Origin: Puccinia triticina
Taxonomy: Eukaryota; Basidiomycota; Pucciniomycetes; Pucciniales; Pucciniaceae
Assembly: GCF_026914185.1 (NCBI RefSeq)
Contig: NC_070573.1
Span: 1,240,001 to 1,304,000, forward strand
Reading direction: 5' to 3'
Length of the DNA stretch: 64,000 bases
Position numbers and translations under genes: made by a program. Shown piece by piece: positions 1 through 10,656 of this stretch (position 1 is its first letter; each line of letters opens with the position of its first letter). The notes under the pieces were generated by a model. The model made no database searches. It worked only from the letters and a program-made list of their open reading frames with translations, and was not told the DNA's origin.

Positions 1-2
1 TA

Positions 3-806
3 TCACATCATCCAAATTTGTCTATGCAGTACATCCAATCAGGCTCAACTAAGAGAAGAAAAAGCATCTCTGATTCCGTCTCTATTGACCCCAGACTATC
101 TGAGGCATCATCACAAAAAATTTTATCTATTCCAAATGCAAGAAATAAGGTAGAGACCAAGACATTTGGACCTCCTCCTTATCCAGCCACAAGGTGGCAT
201 GACTACATATGGAAATTACCTCTATCAATACAAGCATTTGTGGAGGAAATTTTTGATGTTGAAGGAGATGGACACTGCGGGTTCAGGGCAGTGTCATTCT
301 GTCTGGAAAGAGGAGAAGGAGATTACATGAATATCCGCAAAGAGCTAATTCATGAATTGACACAAATGCAAGAGTTCTATAGAAAAGCAAACCCTTATTA
401 TACTGTTGAAGAGCATCTAAAAATGTTGGATGCGCCATCCTCTGATCCATGTGGCCCAGACTATTGGATGGGGATGCCTGGGATGGGAAGGCTTATTGCC
501 AATGCCTTTCAGAGACCAGTATTTTTTTACTCCATACATGAGTGCCAATCATTTTTCCCAGACTTTGTTGGTCCAAATGACAACCGGCCTATTACTTTTG
601 CATTCATTGCATCAAAGCGACATTTTGTTGCTTTGAAAATCAAGTATGTTACTGAATTCCCAGTTCCCAAACCAGTTGGATTTGTGGGAGAGTCATTTTC
701 ACAACATCATATGGCCTGGCGGTACAAGTATCAAAAGTACTTCAACATTTATGAAATAACGAAGAATGAGAAAGAATATGCAAAAATCACAGGCCGAGTA
801 CTGTAA
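3..806 (+). CDS. OTU-domain cysteine protease-like protein, 5' end outside window
   Basis: The frame is open from the window edge to the stop at 804-806. The first ATG is at 24, but the real start may lie upstream. The OTU signature GDGHCGFRA (catalytic Cys codon at 276-278) is followed about 120 residues later by KRHFVALK, which supplies the expected catalytic His (near 629). OTU proteins are deubiquitinase-like peptidases. In rust fungi this domain often occurs in multicopy proteins linked to MULE/FAR1-type transposases, which is from memory. No transposase domain is visible, but the 5' side is cut off. The ORF has no internal stop. It may be a transposon-carried gene rather than a host deubiquitinase. 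Confidence 0.7.
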   Translation, partial: SHHPNLSMQYIQSGSTKRRKSISDSVSIDPRLSEASSQKILSIPNARNKVETKTFGPPPYPATRWHDYIWKLPLSIQAFVEEIFDVEGDGHCGFRAVSFCLERGEGDYMNIRKELIHELTQMQEFYRKANPYYTVEEHLKMLDAPSSDPCGPDYWMGMPGMGRLIANAFQRPVFFYSIHECQSFFPDFVGPNDNRPITFAFIASKRHFVALKIKYVTEFPVPKPVGFVGESFSQHHMAWRYKYQKYFNIYEITKNEKEYAKITGRVL

Positions 807-1334
807 AAAGAATATCATTGTGTAAAAGCAAGAGATGAGATGTTGAAAAAAATAAAGGTTGGATTTTACCGCTGTATGGTACTTCTTACCCAAAGGAACA
901 TGCCTTGCAATCAAATTGTTTAGGATTCACACATTGTTCTTATTAAAATTTTACCTTGGTTTTTGTTTTCAATATCTATATGTGCATGTTTGGCTGTTTT
1001 ATTTTTCTTTGATGATTTGTTTCTCTTATCATTCATTGGTGGCTCTCTCCAGTGCAGCACATCATTTGTGCTCTTGGTTACATTTAATGTAAATAAGATT
1101 TGGCACTGAAATCAAAAAATCACTCAGGAAGAGGGGCAGAATATTGTGATGAGATGAGGGAAATCTACTGATCGGAGAAGATTCTTCATTCAGGAAAAGG
1201 AGCTGAGGAATTCAACCAGTCATTCAGGAAGAGGATTTGACAATTTTGGAGTTGCAGGAATAAAAAGAAATCTACTACAAATAAGAAATGTACTATATAA
1301 CAAGAGATATGGCTAGACTTGAGTTTCTTGAGCT
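807..1334. other. AT-rich stretch without a supported gene
   Basis: Only short overlapping ORFs occur, with no recognisable motif. The short motif 'attcaggaa' recurs near 1186 and 1222. I see no terminal repeats or RNA gene. Confidence 0.5.
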
Positions 1335-1655
1335 TCACAAGGCTATCTTTATACCTCTCAAGATTGCCTGCGCCGGACCCCACTTCAAGCCAAGGTCACG
1401 CAGCTCACAGTTGCTTGTACCTTCAAACGATGTCCAGTGAAATATATCATGGTTTGCAATCATGTCCTGGACCAGTTGGTAGTCCAGGGGGATATGGCAC
1501 ATCGAGAGAAATTGAGGCATGGAGAAAGGAGGAGCCGGCATGCTAGTTCCAAGACCGGTATTCTGCCTCTTCGGAGGTGGAGGAAGATTAGCGGAGAGAT
1601 CCGGAAACAACCATGCATCACACGATGGCGACGGGCGTTTTCCCATTGGCTCCAC
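1335..1655 (-). pseudogene. Possible SAM-like domain fragment
   Basis: A minus-strand ORF of about 106 codons has a proline-rich N-terminal part and then a segment with 'DYQLVQDMIANHDI', 'FEGTSNCELRDLGL' and 'GPAQAILRG'. That layout (helix, short acidic/aromatic link, 'LxxLGL..GPAxxI') resembles the SAM-like domain in multicopy rust proteins; the family link is from memory. The ORF runs upstream into a tandem-repeat tract and has no clear downstream partner, so it is probably a broken exon. It could also be non-coding. Confidence 0.4.
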
Positions 1656-1754
1656 CAGGGACCCGTGGATTCCTCGTGTTTCTTCTCACAGGAGCAACAA
1701 GGAATTCAAGACAAACACAGATTTTGTGTTCTTTTCGGCACCACCGGGAATTCA

Positions 1755-2037
1755 ATGGGTGCCGTGGATTCCTCGTCGGCGGAAACGACGAGAAAATCAA
1801 GTGGAACACTCTCGCCGTGTTCCTGTCGGCTCCACGGGGATCTCACCTGTTTCCCCATCGGAATGACGAGGAGATCCCTGGCGGGTGGAGACGATGGGTG
1901 CCGTGGATTCCTCGTCGGCGGAAACGACGAGAAAATCAAGTGGAACACTCTCGCCGTGTTCCTGTCGGCTCCACGGGGATCTCACCCGTTTCCCCATCGG
2001 AATGACGAGCAGATCCCTGGCGGGTGGAGACGACTGG
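1755..2037. repeat. 139-bp tandem repeat, two copies
   Basis: A GC-rich unit beginning 'atgggtgccgtggattcctc' starts at 1755 and again at 1894, a period of 139 bp, with few differences. Partial diverged units lie on both sides (about 1660-1754 and 2037-2110). All frames through it are proline/arginine-rich repeats, so the ORFs there are artefacts of the repeat. Confidence 0.85.
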
Positions 2038-2281
2038 GTATCCCGGCGTGTCCACCCATATTCGACGTGATGGTGATACTGACGGGGGGCGAGGTGAATT
2101 CCGCGTGGGTTTCACCAATCCGGTGTCACCCGTCGTATCCACGAACCGCCTCGCCAGGAAGTACCCCCGGCTTGTAGAGTCGAACCCTTGCGTGTCACGC
2201 AGCCCAGACCCGCAGCAGGATTAAGAGTCCGAGATATTCCACCTCTGGTTTCAAAAATTCACATTTCTCCGGTTTCAGCCA

Positions 2282-2712
2282 TCATTGACGCTTGCTCAGG
2301 GTCTCCAGGATTCCGTTGACTGCCGCCGTGTGATCAGAGCCTTTCTGTGTGTACACCACAATGTCATCCAGGTATGTAGCGGTGTCCTTCCCAATTTGTC
2401 CAAGGAGGATGTCTTGCATGAAGTATTGAAAGTACCCCGGTGCTCCGGTGGGTCCAAATGGCATAGTGAGTGGAGCAAATTGCCCCGCCTTGCAAATGAA
2501 AGCTAGCTTATCCTAATGACCCGTGGCGGAGGGTTTCCGTAGGTGTTGCGGAGGTCTAGTTTTGTGAAGGTGTCTGCATTTAGCAGGCTGTCAACCAGGT
2601 CCATGGTCAGCGCTGCAATAGCGGCCTTTCCTGCCGCCGCTAGTCTGTAAAACCCCCGCGCCGCGAGCGCCACGGGTTTCACAAACCCTTTCACAAGAAC
2701 CACGCCAAACAC
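2282..2712 (-). pseudogene. Ty3/gypsy reverse transcriptase relic
   Basis: Minus-strand fragments carry RT motifs in order: 'DTFTKLDLRNTYGN' (motif A region, about 2530-2570), 'MPFGPTGAPGYFQ' (motif B), and 'TATYLDDIVVYT' (catalytic YxDD, about 2350-2380). Two frames are needed, with a break near 2503, so it is frameshifted. Protease, RNase H and integrase are absent. It is a truncated relic on the strand opposite the complete gypsy element nearby, and the RT motif wording differs, so it is a different family. Confidence 0.8.
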
Positions 2713-2744
2713 ATATAGCTTAGAACCCCTGTCCCTCCTAGCTC

Positions 2745-3000
2745 AGCAGAGAACCATTCCCGACTGACTGTTCTCCCTGAGCTAGGTGAGTTCCACCCTT
2801 TTTCTCTTTCTTCCTTCCCTTTCCTTAGTGATCCCCAATTGTATATAGCAGAGAACCATTCCCAACTGACTGTTCTCCCTGAGCTAGGTGAGTTCCACCC
2901 TTTTCCTCTTTCTTCCTTCCCTTTCCTTAGTGATCCCCAATTGTATATAGCAGAGAACCATTCCCGACTGACTGTTCTCCCTGAGCTAGGTGAAATAAAG
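2745..3000. repeat. 102-bp tandem repeat related to gypsy LTR sequence
   Basis: 'agcagagaacc' starts at 2745, 2847 and 2949, giving a 102-bp period and about 2.5 copies. Each unit holds a stem (CTCAGCAGAGAAC against GTTCTCCCTGAG) very like the stem in the gypsy LTR at 3345. It is probably an expanded LTR remnant of a sister family. Confidence 0.8.
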
Positions 3001-3089
3001 ACCCCACGTTGGCATCAGAAACTTCGAGACCATTGTCTCTCTGTGTGCCAGTGCCCTAGCCCAGTGAAGAGCTCCCCGCTCTTAAATAG

Positions 3090-3344
3090 TTAGGCAGAGG
3101 TCAACCACGATGTCTTGGCCGCGCTGACCTCTGCGGGGTAATGCTCTAGAAGAGAAAGGGGCTTGCCAGCTGCTTTGGAGAATGATTGCGGAAAAACTTT
3201 ATTGGACTCACATTGCAGTGGCGGTAAAACACACACCCCCTTGTCACAAATCCTAGCTTTCCCCATCATGGGCCCTTGGCCCTCTTTTGAGGATGTTTGC
3301 GGAGTGGAAAATACCACCAAAGCAGTAGCAAAATTTTTGGGGTT
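3090..3344 (-). pseudogene. 3' part of an unrecognised minus-strand ORF split by the gypsy element
   Basis: The frame reads from 3344 down to a stop at 3090 and contains 'CESNKVFPQSFSKAAGKPLS'. Its upstream part is at 9084-9211; the two join at target duplication GGGTT without a frame change (codons for WNP then KNF). The upstream part has a similar segment, 'CEFDRLPSSILPEVAGKLFF', so the protein may consist of diverged repeats. I do not recognise it. The continuous frame across a 5.7-kb insertion supports it as once coding. Confidence 0.5.
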
Positions 3345-3684
3345 TGTGAGCACCGCGCTCCACGCGGGTGTCACAACGCTATCACAGGACGACCTCAGAG
3401 CCGCACACTTAGTCCGCGACTCCCCGCCCCTCCTAGCTCAGTAGAGAACCACGACTGACTCTTTCTACTGAGCTAGGTAAGCTCCATCACCTTTCATTTC
3501 TATCTTTCACCATTCCCAATTGTACATAGAGTAGAGAACCACGACTGACTCTTTCTACTGAGCCAGCATTTGCAATATAATTGTTGGTCCTAGAATTCAG
3601 GTTCTCTCCGAGACATATTGGTCTCGTATACGGACTACACTGAGAATAGTAGTACTCAGTGAAAGGCTTGACTGAGCCTTTACA
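3345..3684 (+). repeat. Gypsy 5' LTR
   Basis: It begins TGTGAGCACC and ends CTTTACA. It contains a 14-bp perfect stem, CCTAGCTCAGTAGA against TCTACTGAGCTAGG, around 3430-3477, and a second partial copy of that unit near 3530-3565. The next bases are 'cttttttttt', which do not resemble a TGG-type tRNA primer-binding site. Confidence 0.95.
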
Positions 3685-5282
3685 CTTTTTTTTTCTCGTA
3701 CCAACAACGTGCTACGCAGAACTCCCGACGAACTCTTCTTCCGAACTCATTTCTCCTCTGGTTTCCACCATGAAACCCTCAATTTCCTCGCGCCCGGATT
3801 GCTTGATCTTTCAACTTCGACTGGGCAACTCCCTGATCAAGGCTATGTTGGACACAGGATCCGAATTAAACCTCATCTTGCCTCAAACGGTTGTATCCGC
3901 GGGCCTCGAGCGACTTCAACTGATGAGACCTATAAAAATCGGTCTTGCAATGGACAACAAGTTGCCCACACCTCTGTTGCTACAATTTTACACACATGCG
4001 ACAATTGTCGACCCCACCTCGGGAGCCAAGATTCACGACACTCCTTTCCACCTTGGACCAATCAACGGTGGCCTCGACGCGATCCTTGGGACTCCTTTTC
4101 TCCAACAGGCCCAAGTATCGTTCTCCTTCCCTGACCGATGCATCTCTTGTCGCTCGCCAGCGATCACAATCCACGACTACCGAGCACTAGACACGAGAAC
4201 AACCCACGTAGCTGGGATATCAGACTCGAGTGAATCGCGGGAACGTGCGGAACAGATGATGTTGAATGAATTCCGAGATCTATTCCCCACCGATATCCCT
4301 GCAGTCCCCGAAGACAGCGAGACGCACACCTTCTTCCCCAACGGACCCTTCCCTGATATCAAGCAGGACGAAAGCTCTAGAGTCCGCCATCGAATTATCC
4401 TCACCGACCCAAACGCCTCCATAAAAAAAAAGCAGTACTCATACCCTCAAAAGTACCTCGCTGCCTGGCGGAAACTTCTCGACCAACACGTCGCAGCAGG
4501 ACGCCTTCGCAGATCTACTAGTCAATACGCGTCTCCCAGTCTTATCATCCCAAAGAAGGACCCAGAAGCTCTTCCCCGTTGGGTCTGTGACTACAGGAAA
4601 CTTAATAACCTGACAGTCAAAGACCGGTCGCCCCTCCCAAACGTAGATGAACTGGTCCGCCTGGTAGCAACTGGTAAGGCGTTTTCGATCCTCGATCAAA
4701 CCAACGCTTTCTTCCAGACTCGGATGCGCGAGGCTGACATACCGTTGACTGCGGTGAAGACTCCATGGGGACTGTACGAGTGGCGCGTCATGCCAATGGG
4801 TCTCACCAATGCACCGGCTACACACCAGGCCCGGCTTGAGGAGGCGCTTGGGGAACTCATCGGGGACATCTGCGTCGTCTACTTGGACGACATCGTCATA
4901 TTCTCGAACTCTTTTGACGAGCACGAACAGCACGTCCGCCGGGTCTTGGATCGGATCCGAGCTGCAAAGTTATATTGCAGTCCCAAAAAGACCAAACTTT
5001 TTCAACATAAGATTAAGTTCTTGGGACATTGGATTTCGGCTGGCGGCATTCAACCGGACAACAGTAAAATCACAGCTGTGCAGGACTGGCCAACACCACG
5101 GTCCTCAAAAGGGGTCAAGAAATTCCTTGGAACAGTACAATGGATGAAAAAGTTCATCTGGGGGCTACAACAATATGTAGGCACGCTGACCCCCCTTACC
5201 AGCAGTAAACGCGATCCCAAAGAGTTCAACTGGGGAAAAGCAGAAGACGAGGCCTTCAATAACATCAAACGGATCATGACCT
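3659..5282 (+). pseudogene. Gypsy pol, protease-reverse transcriptase half
   Basis: An open frame encodes an aspartic protease (LDTGSELNLILP, Asp codon at 3851) and a reverse transcriptase with 'WVCDYRKLNNLT', 'ILDQTNAFFQ' (motif A), 'MPMGLTNAPATHQ' (motif B) and 'YLDDIVIF' (motif C, about 4880). The thumb and connection follow to 'NNIKRIMTL', where a solo LTR interrupts the frame at 5283. The first ATG in frame after the LTR is near 3770 ('ATGAAACCCTC'); the open frame itself starts inside the LTR. No gag or zinc knuckle precedes the protease. All RT catalytic aspartates are present. The second half resumes at 6874 in the same frame once the insertion is removed. Confidence 0.9.
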
Positions 5283-5826
5283 TGTCAGGATTCGGGTACA
5301 TCCCCGAATCAGAGGAAGCGCAAGGCGGTTAGACCTAACCCTACTGGGGACCGAGGTGAGCCGGTGCGACCTCCAGGTGCATGCAATATGCATGTCGCCC
5401 CCAGGCGGATGAAGTTGGCTAAAGCTAATTCATCCGCTCCTGAACCTTTAGCCACGTCAGGAACCGACAAAGCGCCCAAGCGACCCAAACAGGACAAAAC
5501 ACCTACCAGGTATGTGAGTCCTTTGGGATAGCCTCAGCTAGGATAGATGGAGCTGACTTGAGCATCTTTATGATCTCGTAGCCCACTCATATCCGACGCC
5601 CTTGACCGACGAGGTTCCAGCCTCAGCGATAGAATCACTAACCCCGATAACAGAGGTAAGATCATCGCTGCAGTGCCATAAGTCATAAATGACCATAGGC
5701 TGACGGTTGTTCTTGTGCACAGCAACAGACAACCGCTGTAAGACTCAAAAGTGGTTGTGAAACCCTTTTGCTGAATGGAGAAGGGGATGAAGGAGTTGCA
5801 AGCTCTGCCCTTCTATACTACCAGCT

Positions 5827-5860
<34 letters not shown>

Positions 5861-6868
5861 ATTAGGTGATAGGAGTGAATGCTCAAGATGAGTTTATTCG
5901 ATACACTTTATAAAGATTTGTTATTGATATATAAGGGTTGTTATGAGTATAGTTGTAAGTGTTGAGAGTACAAGGTGGTGAGTGAATCACTGATGAGTAA
6001 ATAAACTGAAGAGCTACAAATGAGGGGGAGAGAGCCCCTTATATAGACAAATGTGAGGGATTTTAGCTCCAGGGCAGCCCCAGTGAGGGATTTTAGCTGG
6101 CCTGCGCTGTGTACAATTTATGCGAGGGGTGCATGCATGATGCAGGGAACAATGGCATGTGATGCAATAAAACCAAACAAAAGTGGAGGTGAAAGTTCTA
6201 GAATGCGGAGAACAATGGCACAGACTGCAGTGGCAGTGCTGGATGATGTCATGCAGCTAGAAAACAAAGGCAAAATAATATATGCAGTGGAGATACCATG
6301 GAGTAGGGAAAGGTGGCTTGAGGTGCGTGACAGGGGTCAACAGGGTGCTACAGGTTGTCCGGAGGGTCTAACTTCCAGTGCAGTGGGGCTACAGTTACAC
6401 TTTCAGTGGAGACTAGGGGGTAATTTGGCCGTAGATTCCATTTCTGGGGTCCATATGGTCGTACCATGAGGCATTCTATGACTAATTACGCAAATGAGAG
6501 AAAAACTTTTGATTTTTCCCATTTTGTATACCACACCGCGGCCCGAAATCCCTCTTAGCTCGTCTCGGTGAATCTTGAGGAACAAGACCCACGAGCCTAA
6601 GTAAGATGAACCTCTCTTATCAGCGCATCCAATGGAGCGTGATTACTGACAAGATAAATCTTGTCAGCTCTCAGAACCCAAAGGTTTCTTCAGCTACACC
6701 GTAGCATTCTAGAGTTATACAACCTCATTCTCACTCAGCACTACTACCAAGCGGATCTGCTCTTAGGTACAAAATTGTTTTTCATTTCCTATCTCTGTCT
6801 CCAAGTTTGTTGGATTGACCTCTTACTCATAAGAAATGAAAAACATCTTAGTTGTGTGAAACTTAACA
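5283..6868 (+). mobile_element. Solo LTR inserted in gypsy pol, itself interrupted
   Basis: The segment begins TGTCAGGATTC and ends CTTAACA, flanked by GACCT on both sides (5278-5282 and 6869-6873). Removing it and one GACCT restores the codons M-T-L-L-P-C-L-K-N-V of the host pol. It contains no coding domain. A second solo LTR (5737-6534) sits inside it, so the native LTR is about 0.78 kb. Confidence 0.9.
5737..6534 (+). mobile_element. Solo LTR of the TGTAAGACTC family, copy 1
   Basis: It begins TGTAAGACTCAAAAG and ends TATACCAC, with target duplication ACCGC (5732-5736 and 6535-6539). The same family recurs at 10657-11593 (same orientation) and 13439-14386 (inverted). The unusual 3' terminus CAC instead of CA is required by the target duplication in copies 1 and 2. 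Confidence 0.9.
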
Positions 6869-6873
6869 GACCT

Positions 6874-8698
6874 TGCTCCCGTGCTTGAAAAACGTGGATT
6901 ACGAGTCCGACGATCCGTTATGGCTGTTCACTGACGCCAGCGGGACTGGCCTCGGCGCCGCGCTCTTCCAAGGCAAGGAGTGGAAGGGCGCATCACCAAT
7001 TGCGTACGAGTCCCATCAGATGACAGCTGCGGAACGCAACTACCCGGTGCATGAACAGGAGCTCTTGGCCGTGGTGCACGCCCTCCAGAAATGGAAAATG
7101 CTGCTCCTCGGGATGAAAGTCAATGTGTTGACGGACCACCACTCGCTCATCCATTTCTTGAAACAACGAAACCTTAGCCGCCGACAAGCACGCTGGACAG
7201 AGCTTCTAGCCAACTTCGATCTTCGCTTCGAGTACATCTGTGGAGAGGAAAATTCGGTTGCAGATGCTCTGTCAAGGAAGGACACCGAGGAGTTACAAAT
7301 TGACGCCGGCGATATCGCTTGCGTAGCAGCACTCACAGAACTCGGATCTTCTCTCTCCCCAGCAATTCAAGACCGCGTTCGGCTTGGCTATGAATCGGAC
7401 GGTTTCTGCAAGGCACTGAAGGAGGCCCTCCCCCTTCGCAAAGACTACACCGAGCTCAATGGGCTGCTTTTCATTGACCACCGCCTCGTCATCCCGGCCG
7501 ACACTCCCTTGAGAATGAACCTTATAAAAGAAGCCCACCTGCGCCTCGGACACCTTGGGTACCTCAAGACCGTTGTCGAGCTGCAGCGCAATTTCTTCTG
7601 GCCCGGAATTTCCAAAGACACGCTCAACTTCGTCAAGGGTTGTGACGTCTGCCAATGCACTAAGGCGCCAACCACTGCGCCAACTGGCAAGATGCAGACT
7701 CCCGCCTTCCCATCGACGCCGCTGTCTGAAATAGCCATCGATTTCGTAGGACCCTTGCGCCAATCATCCCATTTTGACATGATCCTGACGTGCACCTGCC
7801 TGCTGTCAGGATACACGCGCATAATTCCGGTCCTGCAGACAGACACGGCGGAGAAAACGGCGACTTGGTTCTTCAGCGGCTGGGTTGCTATTTTTGGAGC
7901 GCCACGGACAATCATCAGCGACCGTGACAAGACATGGACTTCCCGGTTCTGGAAAGCCCTCATGGACAAACTACATATGCAGTTTCACATGACCTCGGCT
8001 TTCCACCCACAAGCAGACGGGCGGAGTGAACGCACCAACAAGACCGTTGGCCAGATTCTTCGTACGTTCACTGCTAAACGGCAAAGCAAATGGCTAGAAT
8101 CACTGCCTGCGGTGGAATTTGCCATCAACTCGGCGGTCAATGTGTCCACGGGCTACAGCCTGTTCGAGTTATTCTTCGGCCGCCGACCCCGACTCTTCCC
8201 CTCCTCCGACGGGCCAATAGATTCCGCCCCCGCACTCGACAAGTGGCTCAAGACCCGAGAAGGAGCGTGGGCGGACGCTAAGGACGGACTATGGACTGCC
8301 CGGGTCAGACAAGCAATTCAGCATAATCGACGCCGCCGGGACCGGCCTCAGATTCTCCCCGGTTCTTGGGTGTTCCTGGAATCGGCCGATTGGCGCGGCC
8401 GTCATCAGGGCAGCGTGGACAAACTCAAAGAGCGCTTTGAGGGTCCTTACCGCGTTCTGAAGGTGTTCAACAATGGCCAGAGCGTCGAACTTGCCCTACC
8501 AGAAAGCGACTGACGTCACCCAACCTTTCACGTATCCAAGCTCAAACCACGTGTCCTTCCAATTGGGGACGCAGCTGAAGAACCAGACCCGCCTCTTCCT
8601 GAAGATGATCCACCCCCCCAGCCCTCCCCACAGCCGCCATCGGTCCATTCGACTCCGCAAGATTCGCCTCGACGCTCCCCCCGCTTTGTGGCACCCTA
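6874..8698 (+). pseudogene. Gypsy pol, RNase H-integrase half
   Basis: RNase H shows 'LFTDASGTGLGAAL' (Asp), 'HEQELLAVVHAL' (Glu) and 'LTDHHSLIHFL' (Asp). Integrase has an HHCC finger (HLRLGHLGY ... CDVCQC) and an intact DDE core: 'IDFVGPL', 'IISDRDKTW' and 'ADGRSERTNKT'. The GPY/F module is 'RFEGPYRVLKV'. A TGA at 8511-8513 interrupts just before 'RHPTFHVSKLKP', the usual gypsy integrase tail, where CGA (Arg) is expected; the frame then runs to TAG near 8699. No chromodomain is visible after the GPY/F module. Apart from this stop and the nested LTR the protein looks functional. Confidence 0.92.
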
Positions 8699-8743
8699 GC
8701 CCCACCCCTCCTGTACCTTCTCGCACATTATAGGAGGGAGGAC

Positions 8744-9083
8744 TGTGAGCACCGCGCTCCACGCGGGTGTCACAACGCTATCACAGGACGACCTCAGAGC
8801 CGCACACTTAGTCCGCGACTCCCCGCCCCTCCTAGCTCAGTAGAGAACCACGACTGACTCTTTCTACTGAGCTAGGTAAGCTCCATCACCTTTCATTTCT
8901 ATCTTTCACCATTCCCAATTGTACATAGAGTAGAGAACCACGACTGACTCTTTCTACTGAGCTAGCATTTGCAATATAATTGTTGGTCCTAGAATTCAGG
9001 TTCTCTCCGAGACATATCGGTCTCGTATACGGACTACACTGAGAATAGTAGTACTCAGTGAAAGGCTTGACTGAGCCTTTACA
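8744..9083 (+). repeat. Gypsy 3' LTR
   Basis: 340 bp, matching the 5' LTR except at about two sites (for example tatcgg against tattgg). It is preceded by a polypurine tract and followed by target duplication GGGTT. Confidence 0.95.
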
Positions 9084-9211
9084 GGGTTCCATTCAGGTTG
9101 CGGAGGGGCGGGATTCCAGTCGGGGTGCAGAGTGCTATCTACGGGGAAAAAAAGCTTGCCAGCCACTTCAGGGAGTATGGATGAGGGTAGTCTATCAAAC
9201 TCACATTGCGG
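9084..9211 (-). pseudogene. 5' part of the split minus-strand ORF
   Basis: Read on the minus strand this encodes 'PQCEFDRLPSSILPEVAGKL' and then 'DWNPAPPQPEWNP', continuing at 3344 across the gypsy insertion. It is cut upstream at 9212, where a TGTGGAACTAC-type LTR begins. Function unknown. Confidence 0.5.
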
Positions 9212-9278
9212 TGTGGAACTACTCTTTGGGATGAATAGAGCTGGAGAGGGAATGGTGCTTTAATGGGCTGCCTCTCTG
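9212..9278 (+). mobile_element. Truncated LTR (TGTGGAACTAC family) interrupted by the hAT element
   Basis: The sequence matches the first 67 bp or so of the solo LTR at 21880-22661 read on the minus strand (TGTGGAACTACTCTTTGGG, then ..GCTGCCTCTC..). Similarity ends exactly at 9279, where the hAT terminus starts, which supports that boundary. The remainder of this LTR should lie beyond the window on the right. Confidence 0.7.
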
Positions 9279-9429
9279 CAACAATGGGTAGTTATGATAC
9301 GCTACAATAACCAGCGTTATCTGCGTAGCGTACCACCCGCCGTTACTATCCAGAGCAGTTAGCGTTTTTAGTACCGGCGCAATTCCCCCAGAGAGGTTAT
9401 CGTACCTAGTCCCAATTGCCCCCCCAAAA

Positions 9430-9530
9430 TGTTGTACTTGGTAATGCCTGGTTCTACATTGCTCCACCCTGCCTGCCTCTTGAACACTCCATACTCCAAA
9501 TGTGGAGTTTGCCCACCCCACATCTCAACA
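9430..9530 (-). repeat. Copia A 3' LTR, 101 bp
   Basis: Very short LTR with inverted ends TGTTG/CAACA and an internal CTCCA...TGGAG stem. Target duplication CAAAA lies at 9425-9429. Confidence 0.93.
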
Positions 9531-9695
9531 CCCCCCCTCAAACTACACACCACTAAGTACATGAATCATGGACTGAAAAAACTGAAAATAAGAAACAAGG
9601 AGGATTTGAGGATAAAAAAAAAAAAAAATTAGATAGACAGAGATATGTGATAATTAAAATGAAAACAAAACAACATGACCAGGATTGAAAAAGAA

Positions 9696-10651
9696 CTAAG
9701 TGAATATTCTCGCCATTGCGTTGGAGTGTAATGTTGCTTTAACCGGTTTGGTGAGAAAGTCGGCGATGTTTGAAGTTGTCAAAACCCATTCTAGATTAAT
9801 GTTATGTTCCCTGACCGCGTCGTTCACAAAGAAAAAATTTCGTTCAAGGCTTTTCATTCTGCCTTTCGAAGCATTGTCGTCCAATACTAATACCGCCGCT
9901 TGGTTATCACACTTGATTGAGAAGTTCGGATGTACATTGAGGGACTGAAGAATTGGAATAAGGAAAAGTAAGAAATCCACCGATGAACCAAGAGATATGA
10001 ATTCAGCCGCGCAAGTCGACGTCGCCACAACTTTTTGCCGTCGTGAGCCCCATGCAATTGGACTCCCAAACATGGTGATGACAAAACCAGAAGTGGGCCG
10101 TTGAAATTCACCACCCCAATTTGCATCTACCCATGTGATCAGATTGTTGCCGGACAGGGAGAGTCTGAGTCGTTTTGATCTAGTTGTGTTGATGTATTGA
10201 ACAAGGCGTGATAGTGCCTCCCAGTGGGTCTCATTCGGATTATTGCTGAATCGCGCCAAGTAGTTAACGGCGAAGCTTGGCCGAGTACCCAAGGCTAGGT
10301 AATTGATAGATCCTATGAGAGATTGGTATAAAGTTGCTGAGACCGGCTCTCCCCAAGAAGTCGTCAGGTTATCACCCGTTAACGGTGTATGGGTAGGTAC
10401 CAGGTTCAGATTCACTTCTGTCTTGAATGTTTTGACTAGTTGATCAATAAGCAGGTGTTGACTGATATAAATTGAGTTGTGTTCGTATTCAAGACGGATA
10501 CCAACTAGCTTATCCGGCTTTGAGTCCCACTTGACCCTCAAACTGTTTTCCATCTTTTGCCGGAATAGATCAATATCAGCTTGGTGATTCCCAAAAACTA
10601 TCCCGTCATCTACATGGATCCAGACTATGATGATCGAATCTTCTTTTTGGT
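9696..10651 (-). pseudogene. Copia A reverse transcriptase C-half and RNase H
   Basis: Read on the minus strand from the solo LTR at 10657, the frame first gives the RT catalytic box 'WIHVDDGIV' (about 10600-10625), then 'KLVGIRLEYEHNSIYISQ' and the RT thumb. RNase H follows with 'ITWVDANWGGEF' (Asp), 'VVATSTCAAEFISLG' (Glu) and 'IKCDNQAAVLVLD' (Asp), ending with 'NIADFLTKPVKATLHS'. All RNase H catalytic residues are present. The junction with the RT N-half at 11599 restores codons L-Y-R-Y-Q-K once the LTR and one AGCGG are removed. Confidence 0.9.
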
Positions 10652-10656
10652 AGCGG

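Larger units (their letters stand above)
3345..9083 (+). mobile_element. Ty3/gypsy LTR retrotransposon, gag-less, with nested solo LTRs
   Basis: Both LTRs are 340 bp (3345-3684 and 8744-9083) and differ at about two positions. The 5-bp target duplication GGGTT is exact (3340-3344 and 9084-9088). A polypurine tract (aggagggaggac) precedes the 3' LTR. Protease begins about 90 bp after the 5' LTR, leaving no room for gag. Removing the nested insertion (5283-6868 plus one GACCT) leaves about 4.15 kb and joins protease-RT to RNase H-integrase in frame. Near-identical LTRs indicate a recent insertion, apart from one in-frame TGA near the integrase C-terminus. Confidence 0.95.

Noticed and set aside
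2160..2262. Possible minus-strand tRNA (GGTTCGACTC and GGACTCTTAATCC motifs)
   Set aside because: B-box-like and anticodon-like segments are present, but acceptor and D arms do not pair; the shared 'gattaagagtc' may instead be a relic primer site like that of copia A.
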